Below are positions 19,337 through 27,379 of a stretch of 31,129 nucleotides of DNA, piece by piece. Position numbers and translations under genes: made by a program. The stretch comes from a virus. The stretch covers positions 1 through 31,129 of the IMG/VR virus record IMGVR_UViG_3300031841_000887; one strand, 5' to 3'. The notes under the pieces are model-generated. The model did no database searches. It was not told where the DNA came from and saw only the letters and a program-made list of their open reading frames with translations. Position 1 is the first letter of the stretch; each line of letters begins with the position of its first letter.

Positions 19337-21387
19337 TGCAAAGTATTCAGTTATATATAGAGGGACAAAGAGTTGATATGTTTAAGGACGAAAGCGTAAC
19401 AATCACGCAGTCGATCCAAAACGTAAGAGACATTGCAAAAGTGTTTACAGAGTTTACAAGAACGTTCACTATCCCAGCATCAAAAAAAAATAATAAGGTC
19501 TTTAAGCACTACTATAATTTCGATATAGACGGTGGTTTCGATGCAAGGATCAAGATAGATGCTACATTAGAATTAAACCAGTTGCCGTTTAAAAATGGAA
19601 AGGTAAAATTAGAGGGAGTAGATTTAAGAAACAGAAGACCATACGCATACAGGATCACGTTCTTTGGAAATACGGTAAGCATCAAAGATTTAATAGGAGA
19701 AGACAAATTAGGAGTATTGCCTTTGTCTAATTACAATGAAGAATATAGTGCAGGAAACGTTATAGATTTATTAAAACAAAACCCAGACAACGCAGATGTA
19801 ATTATACCATTGATTACGCATACGCAAAGATTGTATTACGATAGTGGAGATAACACTCACGAGACTGGAAATTTGTACTACAATAGTGGTAACAAACACG
19901 GAGTAAAGTGGACTGATCTTAAAATGGCATTAAGGGTACACAAAATAGTTGAAGCAATCGAACAGAAATACGGAATTACATTTAGCACTGATTTCTTTAA
20001 TGACACAAACGAAAGATATTACAATTTGTTTATGTGGCTGCATAGAAAAAAGGGAGTTGTAGCCAATCCAGAACAAGTACAATGGGTAGATACAGCAATA
20101 CACCCACCAGGTGACGGACAATTATTTTATACTTATAATGATGATGCAGGAACGTTTGGTTTTTATCCTGACGATTTTTATTATTCTTCAATAAGATACT
20201 ACTGGGGTAGAAACAACGCAGATCCAATTCAAATAGTTGTATATAAAAACGGAATACTTTTCTATCAAACTGTAACATTGACCAGTGCAACAGGTTTTGT
20301 TACTTTATCTGATAGTACTGCAGAGTACAATATAGTAATTAGACACAGAACAACGACAACGCTATCACTCTCGGAAGTACGCATCACTGCAAATGCACCA
20401 CTCGATCCACCTATCACAGAAGAACCAGAATTCAGTCCATTGACTTTGCAAGATGTAAAAGAATTTAGCGTACCTCAACAGATACCAGAGCAAAAAACTA
20501 TTGATTTTTTAACTGGTTTGTTTAAGATGTTTAACTTGACTGCATACGTTTTAGATGACGGCACAGTATACGTAGATACGTTAGATAATTTTTATGCTAA
20601 CCAAAGATCGACAACAGACGCATACGATATAAGCGAATATGTAGATGTAACAAAAAGCCAAGTAGACGCAGCGTTGCCATATAGACGGATCAATTTAAAG
20701 TACAAAGATACAGATACATTTTTGGCAGCGTTTCACGAAATGCAATTTGGCAAAGAATGGGGAGAAGAAAACTATACACAGAAAGTTGGAGACAAGTATG
20801 TAGACGGACAGATATATAACGTTGAAGCACCATTCGGACATATGAAATATGAAAGACTTTACGACCTTGATGATGAAAGTTTAACTACTGTTCAATGGGG
20901 TTGGAGTGTAGATGATAATCAAGAAGCATATTTGGGAGATCCACTTTTGTTTTATCCAGTTTATAGACAGATACAAGACGGAACGACAAACGAACAAATA
21001 TCTATTATTGTTGATTTCAATTCAGACGGAACAATGAAACAAAATCAAGATGTTGGTGGTCGCATCAATATGCCGTCAAATAGTGTATCGTTCAATCCTG
21101 CAACGTCAAAAGCAAACATACATTTTTATCACGAAAATAATGAATTTACAGGAGGTACAGCATTTGACGAAACTTTGTACAAGACGTATTATAAAACGTA
21201 TATTGAAAACGTATTTAATACGAAAAGACGAATGACAAAGGTTACTGCATATTTGCCTTTAAAGATATTGCTAAATTTCACGTTAGCAGACAGATTTGAT
21301 ATTAACGGAAGAAGATATTTGATCAACAGCATAACGACTAATTTAGAAACAGGAGAAAGCAGAATGGAATTATTAAACGAAGTTTAG
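19336..21387 (+). CDS. Tail-tip/baseplate hub-like protein, 683 aa
   Basis: 683 residues from GTG 19336, inside the TAGTG junction. N-terminal 120 residues (VTITQSIQNVRDIAKVFTEF, TRTFTIPASKKNN) are a repeated signature of Bacteroidetes-phage tip proteins. C-terminal 220 residues return to this type (RRMTKVTAYLPLKILLNFTL). Between them, about residues 255-370, lies a beta-rich insert with different codon style (TCT, GAT, CCT) and few GATC sites, probably a swapped receptor-contact domain. No enzyme motif seen. Confidence 0.65.
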   Translation: MQSIQLYIEGQRVDMFKDESVTITQSIQNVRDIAKVFTEFTRTFTIPASKKNNKVFKHYYNFDIDGGFDARIKIDATLELNQLPFKNGKVKLEGVDLRNRRPYAYRITFFGNTVSIKDLIGEDKLGVLPLSNYNEEYSAGNVIDLLKQNPDNADVIIPLITHTQRLYYDSGDNTHETGNLYYNSGNKHGVKWTDLKMALRVHKIVEAIEQKYGITFSTDFFNDTNERYYNLFMWLHRKKGVVANPEQVQWVDTAIHPPGDGQLFYTYNDDAGTFGFYPDDFYYSSIRYYWGRNNADPIQIVVYKNGILFYQTVTLTSATGFVTLSDSTAEYNIVIRHRTTTTLSLSEVRITANAPLDPPITEEPEFSPLTLQDVKEFSVPQQIPEQKTIDFLTGLFKMFNLTAYVLDDGTVYVDTLDNFYANQRSTTDAYDISEYVDVTKSQVDAALPYRRINLKYKDTDTFLAAFHEMQFGKEWGEENYTQKVGDKYVDGQIYNVEAPFGHMKYERLYDLDDESLTTVQWGWSVDDNQEAYLGDPLLFYPVYRQIQDGTTNEQISIIVDFNSDGTMKQNQDVGGRINMPSNSVSFNPATSKANIHFYHENNEFTGGTAFDETLYKTYYKTYIENVFNTKRRMTKVTAYLPLKILLNFTLADRFDINGRRYLINSITTNLETGESRMELLNEV

Positions 21388-21388
21388 T

Positions 21389-21550
21389 ATGTTAGAAAGT
21401 ATTATAGCATTGTTAGGTATAAATTACAAACAAAGCACCCACAGGGTAGATATTGCACAAGGCAAATACAAACTACCAGAAAATAGAAAAGAGTTGTTAC
21501 AGGCGATTAAAATGATGAATAAGCAATGGAAAAGTTCACGTTCGAAATAG
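21389..21550 (+). CDS. Small 53-aa protein before tape measure
   Basis: 53 residues, starting ATG 21389 one base after the tip protein's stop and running 25 bp into the tape-measure gene. N-terminus is hydrophobic (MLESIIALLGINYK), then a basic helical part. No family is recognised. Placement directly before the tape measure suggests a tail role, unproved. Confidence 0.55.
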   Translation: MLESIIALLGINYKQSTHRVDIAQGKYKLPENRKELLQAIKMMNKQWKSSRSK

Positions 21551-23457
21551 AAGCAAAGTTAGACAAGGCAACAAAAAGCGTTGAAGCACTAACTGATAGC
21601 GTAGAAGAATTAAAGGAAGCACAGAAAAAGCAAGTAGAGGGTTTAGAACAGCAGGTCAAAGATCTAGAAAAACAAAACTCAAAAACGACAAAAGCAGTTA
21701 AAGGACTTGCAAAAGGTTTTAAGGGTGTTGGTCTTGCGATGAAAGCAGCAGGTATAGGTATTGTATTAGCACTGGTAAACAAACTAGGCGAAGCAATGAT
21801 GAAAAACCAAACAGTTGCAGATCTAGTAGAAACAGCATTCACGGCTATTGGTATGGTATTCAAAGAAGTCAGCGACAGATTGATTTCAGTATACAATAGT
21901 GTAAGCGAAGCAACAGGAGGTTTTGATGCGTTAAAAAAAGTATTAGGTGGTGCATTGACAATAGCAATAAATGTTATAGTAGGTGCAATACAGGGGATAG
22001 TACTCGGTGTGCAAAAAGCACGGTTGGCTTGGGAAGATAGTTTTCTTGGAGGTAAAGATCCAGAAAAGATAAAACAGTTACAGGCAGACATAGATGCAAC
22101 GCAGGAAAAATTAGCAGAAACTGGAGAACGTATTAAAACAGCAGGTAAGCAAATAGGAGACAATTTTGTTGAAGCAGTTACAGAAGTAGGTACACTAGCA
22201 CAAGCAGTTGCAGAAGAAACAGCAAATGCAATACAAGACATAGATATGGAGACTATCGCTAGTAATGCTGAACGTGTAGTGCAGAACAAGAAAAACTATG
22301 CTTTAATGGAAGCACAGTCCAGAAGACTAATTGAGCAATACGATCTCGAAGCAGAAACGCAAAGGCAGATACGTGATGATGTTAGTTTAAGTATAGAAGA
22401 CAGAATAAAAGCGAATGAAGAATTAGGCAAAGTATTGCAACGTCAGTCAGATGAAGAAAAAGAAGCAATCCAAAATAGGATCAATGCTTTATTAGAACAG
22501 CAAGAATTAGAGGGTAAAAGCCACGAACTTACCACACAGTTGTATGATCTGCAAACAGAAATGTTGGCTATTGATGCAAAGGTGGCAGGGTTCAAGTCTG
22601 AACAGTTAACAAACGAAGTTGGTCTAAAACAAGAGTTGTTAGATCTAGATAAAAGCAAGGCACAAAGTCTTAATGAATTAGCAATAGCAGAAGCGAATTT
22701 TGCAGCAGAACAAGAGACGAACGAATTGTCAAAAGTATATGCTAAACAGGCAGCATTTGAATTAGAAAAGGAGTTAGAATTAGAAAGGTTGCAATTTAAT
22801 ATAGACAACACAAAAGCAGGTACACAGGCACGTATAGATGCAGAAGCAGAATTAGCAGCAAAGCAACAAGAATACACGCATCAAAGGGTTGAGTTAGATA
22901 AATTAGAAGCAGAGACTAAAAAAGCAATGGTGCAACAAGGTTTAGATGCAGCGATCAACGCAGCAGGTGCAGAAAGCAAAGTAGGCAAAGCATTGTTTGT
23001 AGCAAAACAGGCATTAGCATTAAAGGAGTTAATTATGAACGCCAAGTCTACATTAGGTAAAGCGACAATGAACGCAGCAGAAAGTGGAACGGATCTAGCG
23101 AAAGGTGCAGGTAAGGCAGCGTCATCAGCACCACCTCCGTTTAACTTAATACCGATAGCGATGTTTGCTGCACAGGCAGTAGGTATTGTATCGAGTATCA
23201 AAAAAGCAATGTCCAAAACTAAACAAGCGACAGCAGCAGCAGGTGGAGGTGCAGGTGTAGGTAGTATATCAGCACCAACTTCGACTGGTTCAGCAGCACC
23301 TAGATTTAACGTAGTAGGTGCAAGTCAGACAAGTCAACTAGCAGAGACAATAGCAGGTAAGGAACAAAAACCAATAAAAGCATATGTAACGTCAAGCGAT
23401 GTAACGTCTGCACAAAGTTTAGATAGAAACATAGTAGAAGAAGCAGGACTAGGATAG
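21526..23457 (+). CDS. Tape measure protein
   Basis: 643 residues. N-terminal coiled coil (1-60), then hydrophobic spans near 70-88 and 141-162, a long Ala/Glu/Gln-rich coiled-coil middle (175-470), a third hydrophobic patch around 545-565, and a glycine-serine-rich flexible end. This is the standard tape-measure layout: it sets tail length and later leaves the tail during DNA entry. At about 0.15 nm per residue the tail would be near 95 nm, implying a siphovirus. Chaperone products from 16434 would assist it, here located 4.4 kb upstream. Confidence 0.9.
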   Translation: MEKFTFEIEAKLDKATKSVEALTDSVEELKEAQKKQVEGLEQQVKDLEKQNSKTTKAVKGLAKGFKGVGLAMKAAGIGIVLALVNKLGEAMMKNQTVADLVETAFTAIGMVFKEVSDRLISVYNSVSEATGGFDALKKVLGGALTIAINVIVGAIQGIVLGVQKARLAWEDSFLGGKDPEKIKQLQADIDATQEKLAETGERIKTAGKQIGDNFVEAVTEVGTLAQAVAEETANAIQDIDMETIASNAERVVQNKKNYALMEAQSRRLIEQYDLEAETQRQIRDDVSLSIEDRIKANEELGKVLQRQSDEEKEAIQNRINALLEQQELEGKSHELTTQLYDLQTEMLAIDAKVAGFKSEQLTNEVGLKQELLDLDKSKAQSLNELAIAEANFAAEQETNELSKVYAKQAAFELEKELELERLQFNIDNTKAGTQARIDAEAELAAKQQEYTHQRVELDKLEAETKKAMVQQGLDAAINAAGAESKVGKALFVAKQALALKELIMNAKSTLGKATMNAAESGTDLAKGAGKAASSAPPPFNLIPIAMFAAQAVGIVSSIKKAMSKTKQATAAAGGGAGVGSISAPTSTGSAAPRFNVVGASQTSQLAETIAGKEQKPIKAYVTSSDVTSAQSLDRNIVEEAGLG

Positions 23458-23460
23458 ACC

Positions 23461-23486
23461 AGTTTAAAAAATTTAATTGTTATATA
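23461..23486 (+). promoter_or_regulatory. Class B late promoter for the protease operon
   Basis: AGTT (23461-23464), 14 bases, GTTATATA (23479-23486), then GAT and the ATG at 23490. Spacing matches the three other class B sites. No room exists for a normal leader, so the transcript may begin at or beside the ATG. Confidence 0.78.
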
Positions 23487-23489
23487 GAT

Positions 23490-24545
23490 ATGAAGATAGT
23501 AGAATTGATCCTTTCAGAAGACGAATTAAGTGCAGGAGTAGAAGCAATTAGTATTGTGGAAGAACCTGCAATAGAGGAAGACTTTGTTGCACTTAAAAAC
23601 CAAGAGGTAAAGGAGTATAAGTTTGCAGAAGTAGACAAAGAAAAGAAGATTTTAGTAGGTGCATTGCTAGTACCAAATAGACCAATTTACAGACAAGATA
23701 GCGAGGGCGAGGAATACTATATATATTTCAGCAGAGATACGGTCTTAAAAGCGTCTCAAATGTTCTTAAAAAATGGGTATCAAGCAAACTCAACACTAGA
23801 ACACGAGGACAAAATCACTGGTTTGACGCTTGTAGAAAGTTGGATCGTAGATGATCCAGAAATGGATAAGTCTAAATTATACGGTATGAACTTGCCAAAA
23901 GGTACGTGGGCAGGTACTGTAAAAGTAGACAATGAAGACATCTGGAATGAATATGTGAAGACAGGTAAAGTAAAAGGTTTCAGTATAGAGGGTTATTTTG
24001 CTGATAAGGCAGAACGTCCAAAAGAAGCGTTACCAGAAGAATTGTCAAAAGACGAACAGGCACAAAACGTACTGGATCAATTACACGAAATGTTGCTAAC
24101 GTTCCAAGAAACAGGTAAAGTATGCCTAGAAAGTTACAGCGACTACCCTAGTGGAGTAAAGAACAACGCAAAAAGGGCGTTAGAATGGGCAGATAAAAAC
24201 GGTTGGGGATCTTGTGGAACTCCAGTAGGTAAGCGTAGAGCAAATCAATTAGCAAAAGGTCAGCCAATAAGTGTAGAGACAATCAAAAGAATGGCAGGTT
24301 TTCTTAATAGACATAGAGGAAACTACAAAGACGCAAATTCATATGATGACGGCTGTGGATCTTTAATGTACGATGCGTGGGGAGGTAAAGCAGGTCTTCG
24401 TTGGGCGAATAAAAAACTCAATGAACTAGATATGTCAGCAATGGAGATATTAAAAGAACCTTGTTGGGACGGTTACGAGCAGATAGGCACAAAAATGAAA
24501 GACGGTAAAGAAGTGCCGAATTGCGTACCGATAAAACGAAAGTAA
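23490..24545 (+). CDS. XkdF-like prohead protease with C-terminal extra domain
   Basis: 351 residues. The first 175 match phage serine proteases of the XkdF group: ILVGALLVPNRPIYR (54-68), His105 in STLEHED, ESWIVDDPE (117-125) and Ser165 in VKGFSIEGYF. Residues 217-300 form a second module (YPSGVKNNAKRALEWADKNG, then SCGTPVGKRRANQLAKG and WGGKAGL). The tail CWDGYEQIGTKMKDGKEVPN recurs in prohead proteases of marine phages, from memory. The protease trims scaffold and capsid during maturation. The extra module might bind the head; its role is unknown. Confidence 0.8.
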   Translation: MKIVELILSEDELSAGVEAISIVEEPAIEEDFVALKNQEVKEYKFAEVDKEKKILVGALLVPNRPIYRQDSEGEEYYIYFSRDTVLKASQMFLKNGYQANSTLEHEDKITGLTLVESWIVDDPEMDKSKLYGMNLPKGTWAGTVKVDNEDIWNEYVKTGKVKGFSIEGYFADKAERPKEALPEELSKDEQAQNVLDQLHEMLLTFQETGKVCLESYSDYPSGVKNNAKRALEWADKNGWGSCGTPVGKRRANQLAKGQPISVETIKRMAGFLNRHRGNYKDANSYDDGCGSLMYDAWGGKAGLRWANKKLNELDMSAMEILKEPCWDGYEQIGTKMKDGKEVPNCVPIKRK

Positions 24546-24697
24546 TGAAACAAACAGAATTTATAACGCCAAGCAATACAAGTCCAGTGAGAAGCAATCG
24601 TGCTTGTTTATGTAAAGACGAGGACACGTATAGGATAGATTGTTGCAATGGATATTTAATCAATCAAGGCATAGGGAATATCAGTAGAACTTCTTAA
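24545..24697 (+). CDS. Small cysteine-rich structural-region protein (CLC...CC), 50 aa
   Basis: 50 residues, ATG overlapping the protease stop (TAATG). The core NRACLCKDEDTYRIDCCNGY then INQGIGNI matches a short conserved pattern I recall from flavobacterial phages near protease or head genes. Four cysteines could bind metal or form disulfides in the virion. Function is unknown. Confidence 0.72.
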   Translation: MKQTEFITPSNTSPVRSNRACLCKDEDTYRIDCCNGYLINQGIGNISRTS

Positions 24698-24703
24698 ACG
24701 CCC

Positions 24704-24729
24704 AGTTAGTAATTTTTAATAGTTATATG
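24704..24729 (+). promoter_or_regulatory. Class B late promoter for scaffold and capsid
   Basis: AGTT (24704-24707), 14 bases, GTTATATG (24722-24729), then TAT and ATG at 24733. An in-frame ATG at 24727 lies within the box, so 24733 is the better start. Confidence 0.78.
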
Positions 24730-24732
24730 TAT

Positions 24733-25344
24733 ATGAAAGCAACCGATATTTTAAAACGTTTCGAAGCATTTTTGAAAAGGTACGAGTTTGCTCAAATGAA
24801 ACTTGAAAACGGAACTATTCTAGAAGCAGAAGAATTTGCAGCAGAAAGTCCAGTTTTTATTGTAACAGATGATGAACGTGTGCCACTACCTATCGGAGAT
24901 TATGAACTTGAAAACGGATCAACACTGATCGTAGCAGACGAGGGAGTAATTGGTAGCATCGGAGAAGTAGAAAGTGCAGAGGAAAAAATCAAAGAAGATA
25001 TGAAAGAAAATCTTGAAGAAGTAAAAGAAGAAGTAGTTGAAGAAACTACAATGGGTTACGTTTCAAAAGAAGAACTTGAAGAAGCGAAAGAAGAACTCAA
25101 AGAAATGATCGAGGAAGTGAAAGCGAAACTCGAAGAAGCAAAGGAAGAAGTTAAAGAGGAAGTAGAAGCAGAAGAAGAAGAAAAAGAAGAATTGAAAGCA
25201 GAACTTTCAAAACCTGCAACAGAACCTTTGAAACACAATCCAGAAGCAGAAAAAACTGTAAGTCTTAAAAAGATCGGAAAGAAAAGAACGCAGTTGTCTG
25301 TAATGGATAGAATAATGGAAAAAATTAGTAACATCGAAAATTAA
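24733..25344 (+). CDS. Head scaffolding protein
   Basis: 203 residues from ATG 24733. Residues 20-80 are a small domain (LENGTILEAEEF ... PLPIGDYELENGSTLIVAD) that opens many Bacteroidetes-phage scaffold candidates. A long Glu/Lys coiled coil (about 82-160, many EE pairs) and a basic end (KKIGKKRTQLSV) follow. Position directly before the major capsid gene and the coiled-coil/basic-tail plan fit a scaffold that is removed by the protease upstream. The two genes share a class B promoter. Confidence 0.83.
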   Translation: MKATDILKRFEAFLKRYEFAQMKLENGTILEAEEFAAESPVFIVTDDERVPLPIGDYELENGSTLIVADEGVIGSIGEVESAEEKIKEDMKENLEEVKEEVVEETTMGYVSKEELEEAKEELKEMIEEVKAKLEEAKEEVKEEVEAEEEEKEELKAELSKPATEPLKHNPEAEKTVSLKKIGKKRTQLSVMDRIMEKISNIEN

Positions 25345-25352
25345 AAAGAGAA

Positions 25353-26279
25353 ATGGCACAACCACAACCAACAATCACGACTACCTATGCAGGAGAGTTT
25401 GCAGGAGAGTATATTTCGGCAGCACTTTTGTCTGGTAATACTTTGGCTAATGATCTTATCACAGTAAAGCCAAACGTAAAGTACAAATCTGTATTAAAGA
25501 CTTTCGCAACAGATACATCTAGCATTGTAGATGCGTCTTGTGATTTCACAGATACAGCAGATATTTCACTAGCAGAAAAAATCCTTGAACCTAGCGAATT
25601 TCAGCAGAATATGATCTTGTGTAAGGATCAGTTTCAGTCAGACTGGGAAGCAGTACAAATGGGTTTCTCTGCATTTGATAACTTGCCACCTAAATTCAGC
25701 GACTTCTTAATTGCTCACGCATCACAGCAAGTTGCTCAATTCGTTGAAAACAACATCTGGGACGGTGCAGGTACAGCAAACACTTTCGAGGGTTTCACTG
25801 CAAAACTAACAGCAGACGGAGACGTTAATGACGTAGTAGGTACTACTGTAAACGCAGGAAACGTAATTACAGAATTAGGAAAAGTTGTAGATGCAATTCC
25901 TAGTGCAGTATATGGTAAAGACGATTTATTCTTGTATGTTCCTCAAAACGTTGCTCGTGCTTATGTACGTGCGTTAGGTGGGTTCGGTACTGCAGGTGCT
26001 AATGGTGTAGACAACAAAGGTACACTATGGTATGGAATGGGTAACGACCTTGCATTTGACGGTGTTAAACTTGCAGTTGCAAATGGTCTTAGAGACAATA
26101 CAATCATTGCTGCACAGAAATCAAACTTGTACTTTGGTACTGGTCTACTTTCAGATCACAACGAAGTACGTGTTCTAGATATGGCAGAAATTGACGGATC
26201 ACAACAAGTCCGAGTAGTAATGCGTTTTACAGCAGGTGTACAGCACGGTATTGGTAGCGACATCGTATTGTATTCGTAA
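25353..26279 (+). CDS. Major capsid protein (HK97-like)
   Basis: 308 residues. It begins ITTTYAGEFAGEYISAALLS, continues with KSVLKTFATDTSSI, and has the FTAGVQHGIGSDIV ending of Bacteroidetes-phage HK97-fold capsid proteins. It lies between scaffold and a strong terminator. Codons shift to GCT, GTT, CTT, TTC and ATC, consistent with heavy expression. No obvious delta domain or decoration protein is present. The strong terminator at 26304 gives it a separately stoppable message. Confidence 0.9.
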   Translation: MAQPQPTITTTYAGEFAGEYISAALLSGNTLANDLITVKPNVKYKSVLKTFATDTSSIVDASCDFTDTADISLAEKILEPSEFQQNMILCKDQFQSDWEAVQMGFSAFDNLPPKFSDFLIAHASQQVAQFVENNIWDGAGTANTFEGFTAKLTADGDVNDVVGTTVNAGNVITELGKVVDAIPSAVYGKDDLFLYVPQNVARAYVRALGGFGTAGANGVDNKGTLWYGMGNDLAFDGVKLAVANGLRDNTIIAAQKSNLYFGTGLLSDHNEVRVLDMAEIDGSQQVRVVMRFTAGVQHGIGSDIVLYS

Positions 26280-26303
26280 TTAGATTTAGTTAATAACCGA
26301 AAG

Positions 26304-26337
26304 GGGTAGGTTGGAATAGTCTTGCCTACCCTTTTTT
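26304..26337 (+). terminator. Rho-independent terminator after major capsid gene
   Basis: GGGTAGG (26304-26310) pairs with CCTACCC (26325-26331) across a 14-base loop, then six T. The tail tube gene begins 19 bp later without a recognisable promoter, so partial readthrough is expected. Confidence 0.87.
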
Positions 26338-26355
26338 AGTAAAAAGAAAAATAAT

Positions 26356-26904
26356 ATGGCTTGTAATTTAACAACAGGAAGAACAGAACCGTGCAAGGAT
26401 AGTGTAGGTGGTTTGACAAAGGTTTACTTTGTAGACTTTGAAGACTTTACTATTGACGGTGTGTCTTACGTAGGATCAACAGATGCTATTGATGCTATCA
26501 CGGCAGCAGATACGTCTATCACGGCTTATCAGTATGATTTAAAGGGTACATCTTCGTTCGAGCAAACAATCACATCTAGCAGAGAAAACGGTACGACATT
26601 TTATGATCAAAACTTGACACTACAATTTAAGAAATTAGATAGTGCAACACACGATGAAATTGCTTTGTTGGCAGTTGCTCGTCCACACGTATTTGTAGAA
26701 GACAATAACGGAAACATTTTCTCAGCAGGTCTGGAATTTGGTATGGACGTAAACGGTGGAACAATCGTAACAGGTGCAGCAATGGGAGATTTGTCTGGTT
26801 ATACTTTGACACTTCAAGGTATGGAGAAAAAACCTGCAAACTTCTTATCGCAATCACTAGCATCAACAGGTGTAACAGTTTCAGCGACACAGATCAATCC
26901 GTAA
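26356..26904 (+). CDS. Major tail tube protein
   Basis: 182 residues. The start MACNLTTGRTEPCKDSVGGL followed by KVYFVDFEDF is the usual opening of tail tube proteins in this phage group. Beta-rich throughout, with SSFEQTITSSRENGTTFYDQ and a final LTLQGMEKKPA. It polymerises into the tail tube on the tape measure. It is bracketed by two terminators. Confidence 0.85.
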   Translation: MACNLTTGRTEPCKDSVGGLTKVYFVDFEDFTIDGVSYVGSTDAIDAITAADTSITAYQYDLKGTSSFEQTITSSRENGTTFYDQNLTLQFKKLDSATHDEIALLAVARPHVFVEDNNGNIFSAGLEFGMDVNGGTIVTGAAMGDLSGYTLTLQGMEKKPANFLSQSLASTGVTVSATQINP

Positions 26905-26927
26905 TAGGATCATTTAGAAGCAGAAAG

Positions 26928-26953
26928 GGGACGTATATCGTCCCTTTTTTTTT
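26928..26953 (+). terminator. Rho-independent terminator after tail tube gene
   Basis: GGGACG (26928-26933), loop TATAT, CGTCCC (26939-26944), nine T. A class B promoter follows at 26965. Confidence 0.9.
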
Positions 26954-26964
26954 ACCCTTGCACC

Positions 26965-26990
26965 AGTTGTAATTTTTTTCTTGTTATATA
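26965..26990 (+). promoter_or_regulatory. Class B late promoter for the portal operon
   Basis: AGTT (26965-26968), 14 bases, GTTATATA (26983-26990), AGT, then ATG at 26994. Same layout as at 23461 and 24704. Confidence 0.78.
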
Positions 26991-26993
26991 AGT

Positions 26994-27377
26994 ATGGAGA
27001 TATTAAGTACAACAGGAAATAGTACGATCAAAGTTATACCTAGAAAGGAAGTAAGCAATGCCTTTGTTCTGTATAAAAACGTTTCAACAAACAGAGATAG
27101 ATCAGTTTTTGATCTTGACTTAACGTATTTAGAAAACCACGTATCTTTTGTTTTAGAAGAAGACACGAAAACTGTTTTAAAAGTAAAAGAGGGACAGTTT
27201 GTACATTTCGAATTATACGAGGGTACTACACTTGCCGAAACAAACAATCTGTTATATAGAGGTCGGATCTTTTTTACCGATCAAACAATAAACCAAAACG
27301 CAGGAGATACATACAGCGTTAATAAAGACGTTTACGAAGAAGCACAAGTGGGCAATAATGACTACATAATTTACTAG
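26994..27377 (+). CDS. Unknown 127-aa beta-rich virion protein before portal
   Basis: 127 residues. STIKVIPRKEV, LTYLENHVSFVLEEDT and FVHFELYEGTTLAETNNLLY are repeats of beta strands seen in small conserved proteins that come between tail tube and portal in related phages. ATG 3 bp after the class B box, 2 bp gap to the portal. A head-tail joining or decoration role is inferred only from place. Confidence 0.68.
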   Translation: MEILSTTGNSTIKVIPRKEVSNAFVLYKNVSTNRDRSVFDLDLTYLENHVSFVLEEDTKTVLKVKEGQFVHFELYEGTTLAETNNLLYRGRIFFTDQTINQNAGDTYSVNKDVYEEAQVGNNDYIIY

Positions 27378-27379
27378 TA

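Noticed and set aside
21507-22289. 260-residue ORF on the minus strand
   Set aside because: It is the reverse reading of the tape-measure gene, Ser/Cys/Ala-rich by complement of its codon bias, with no motif or promoter.
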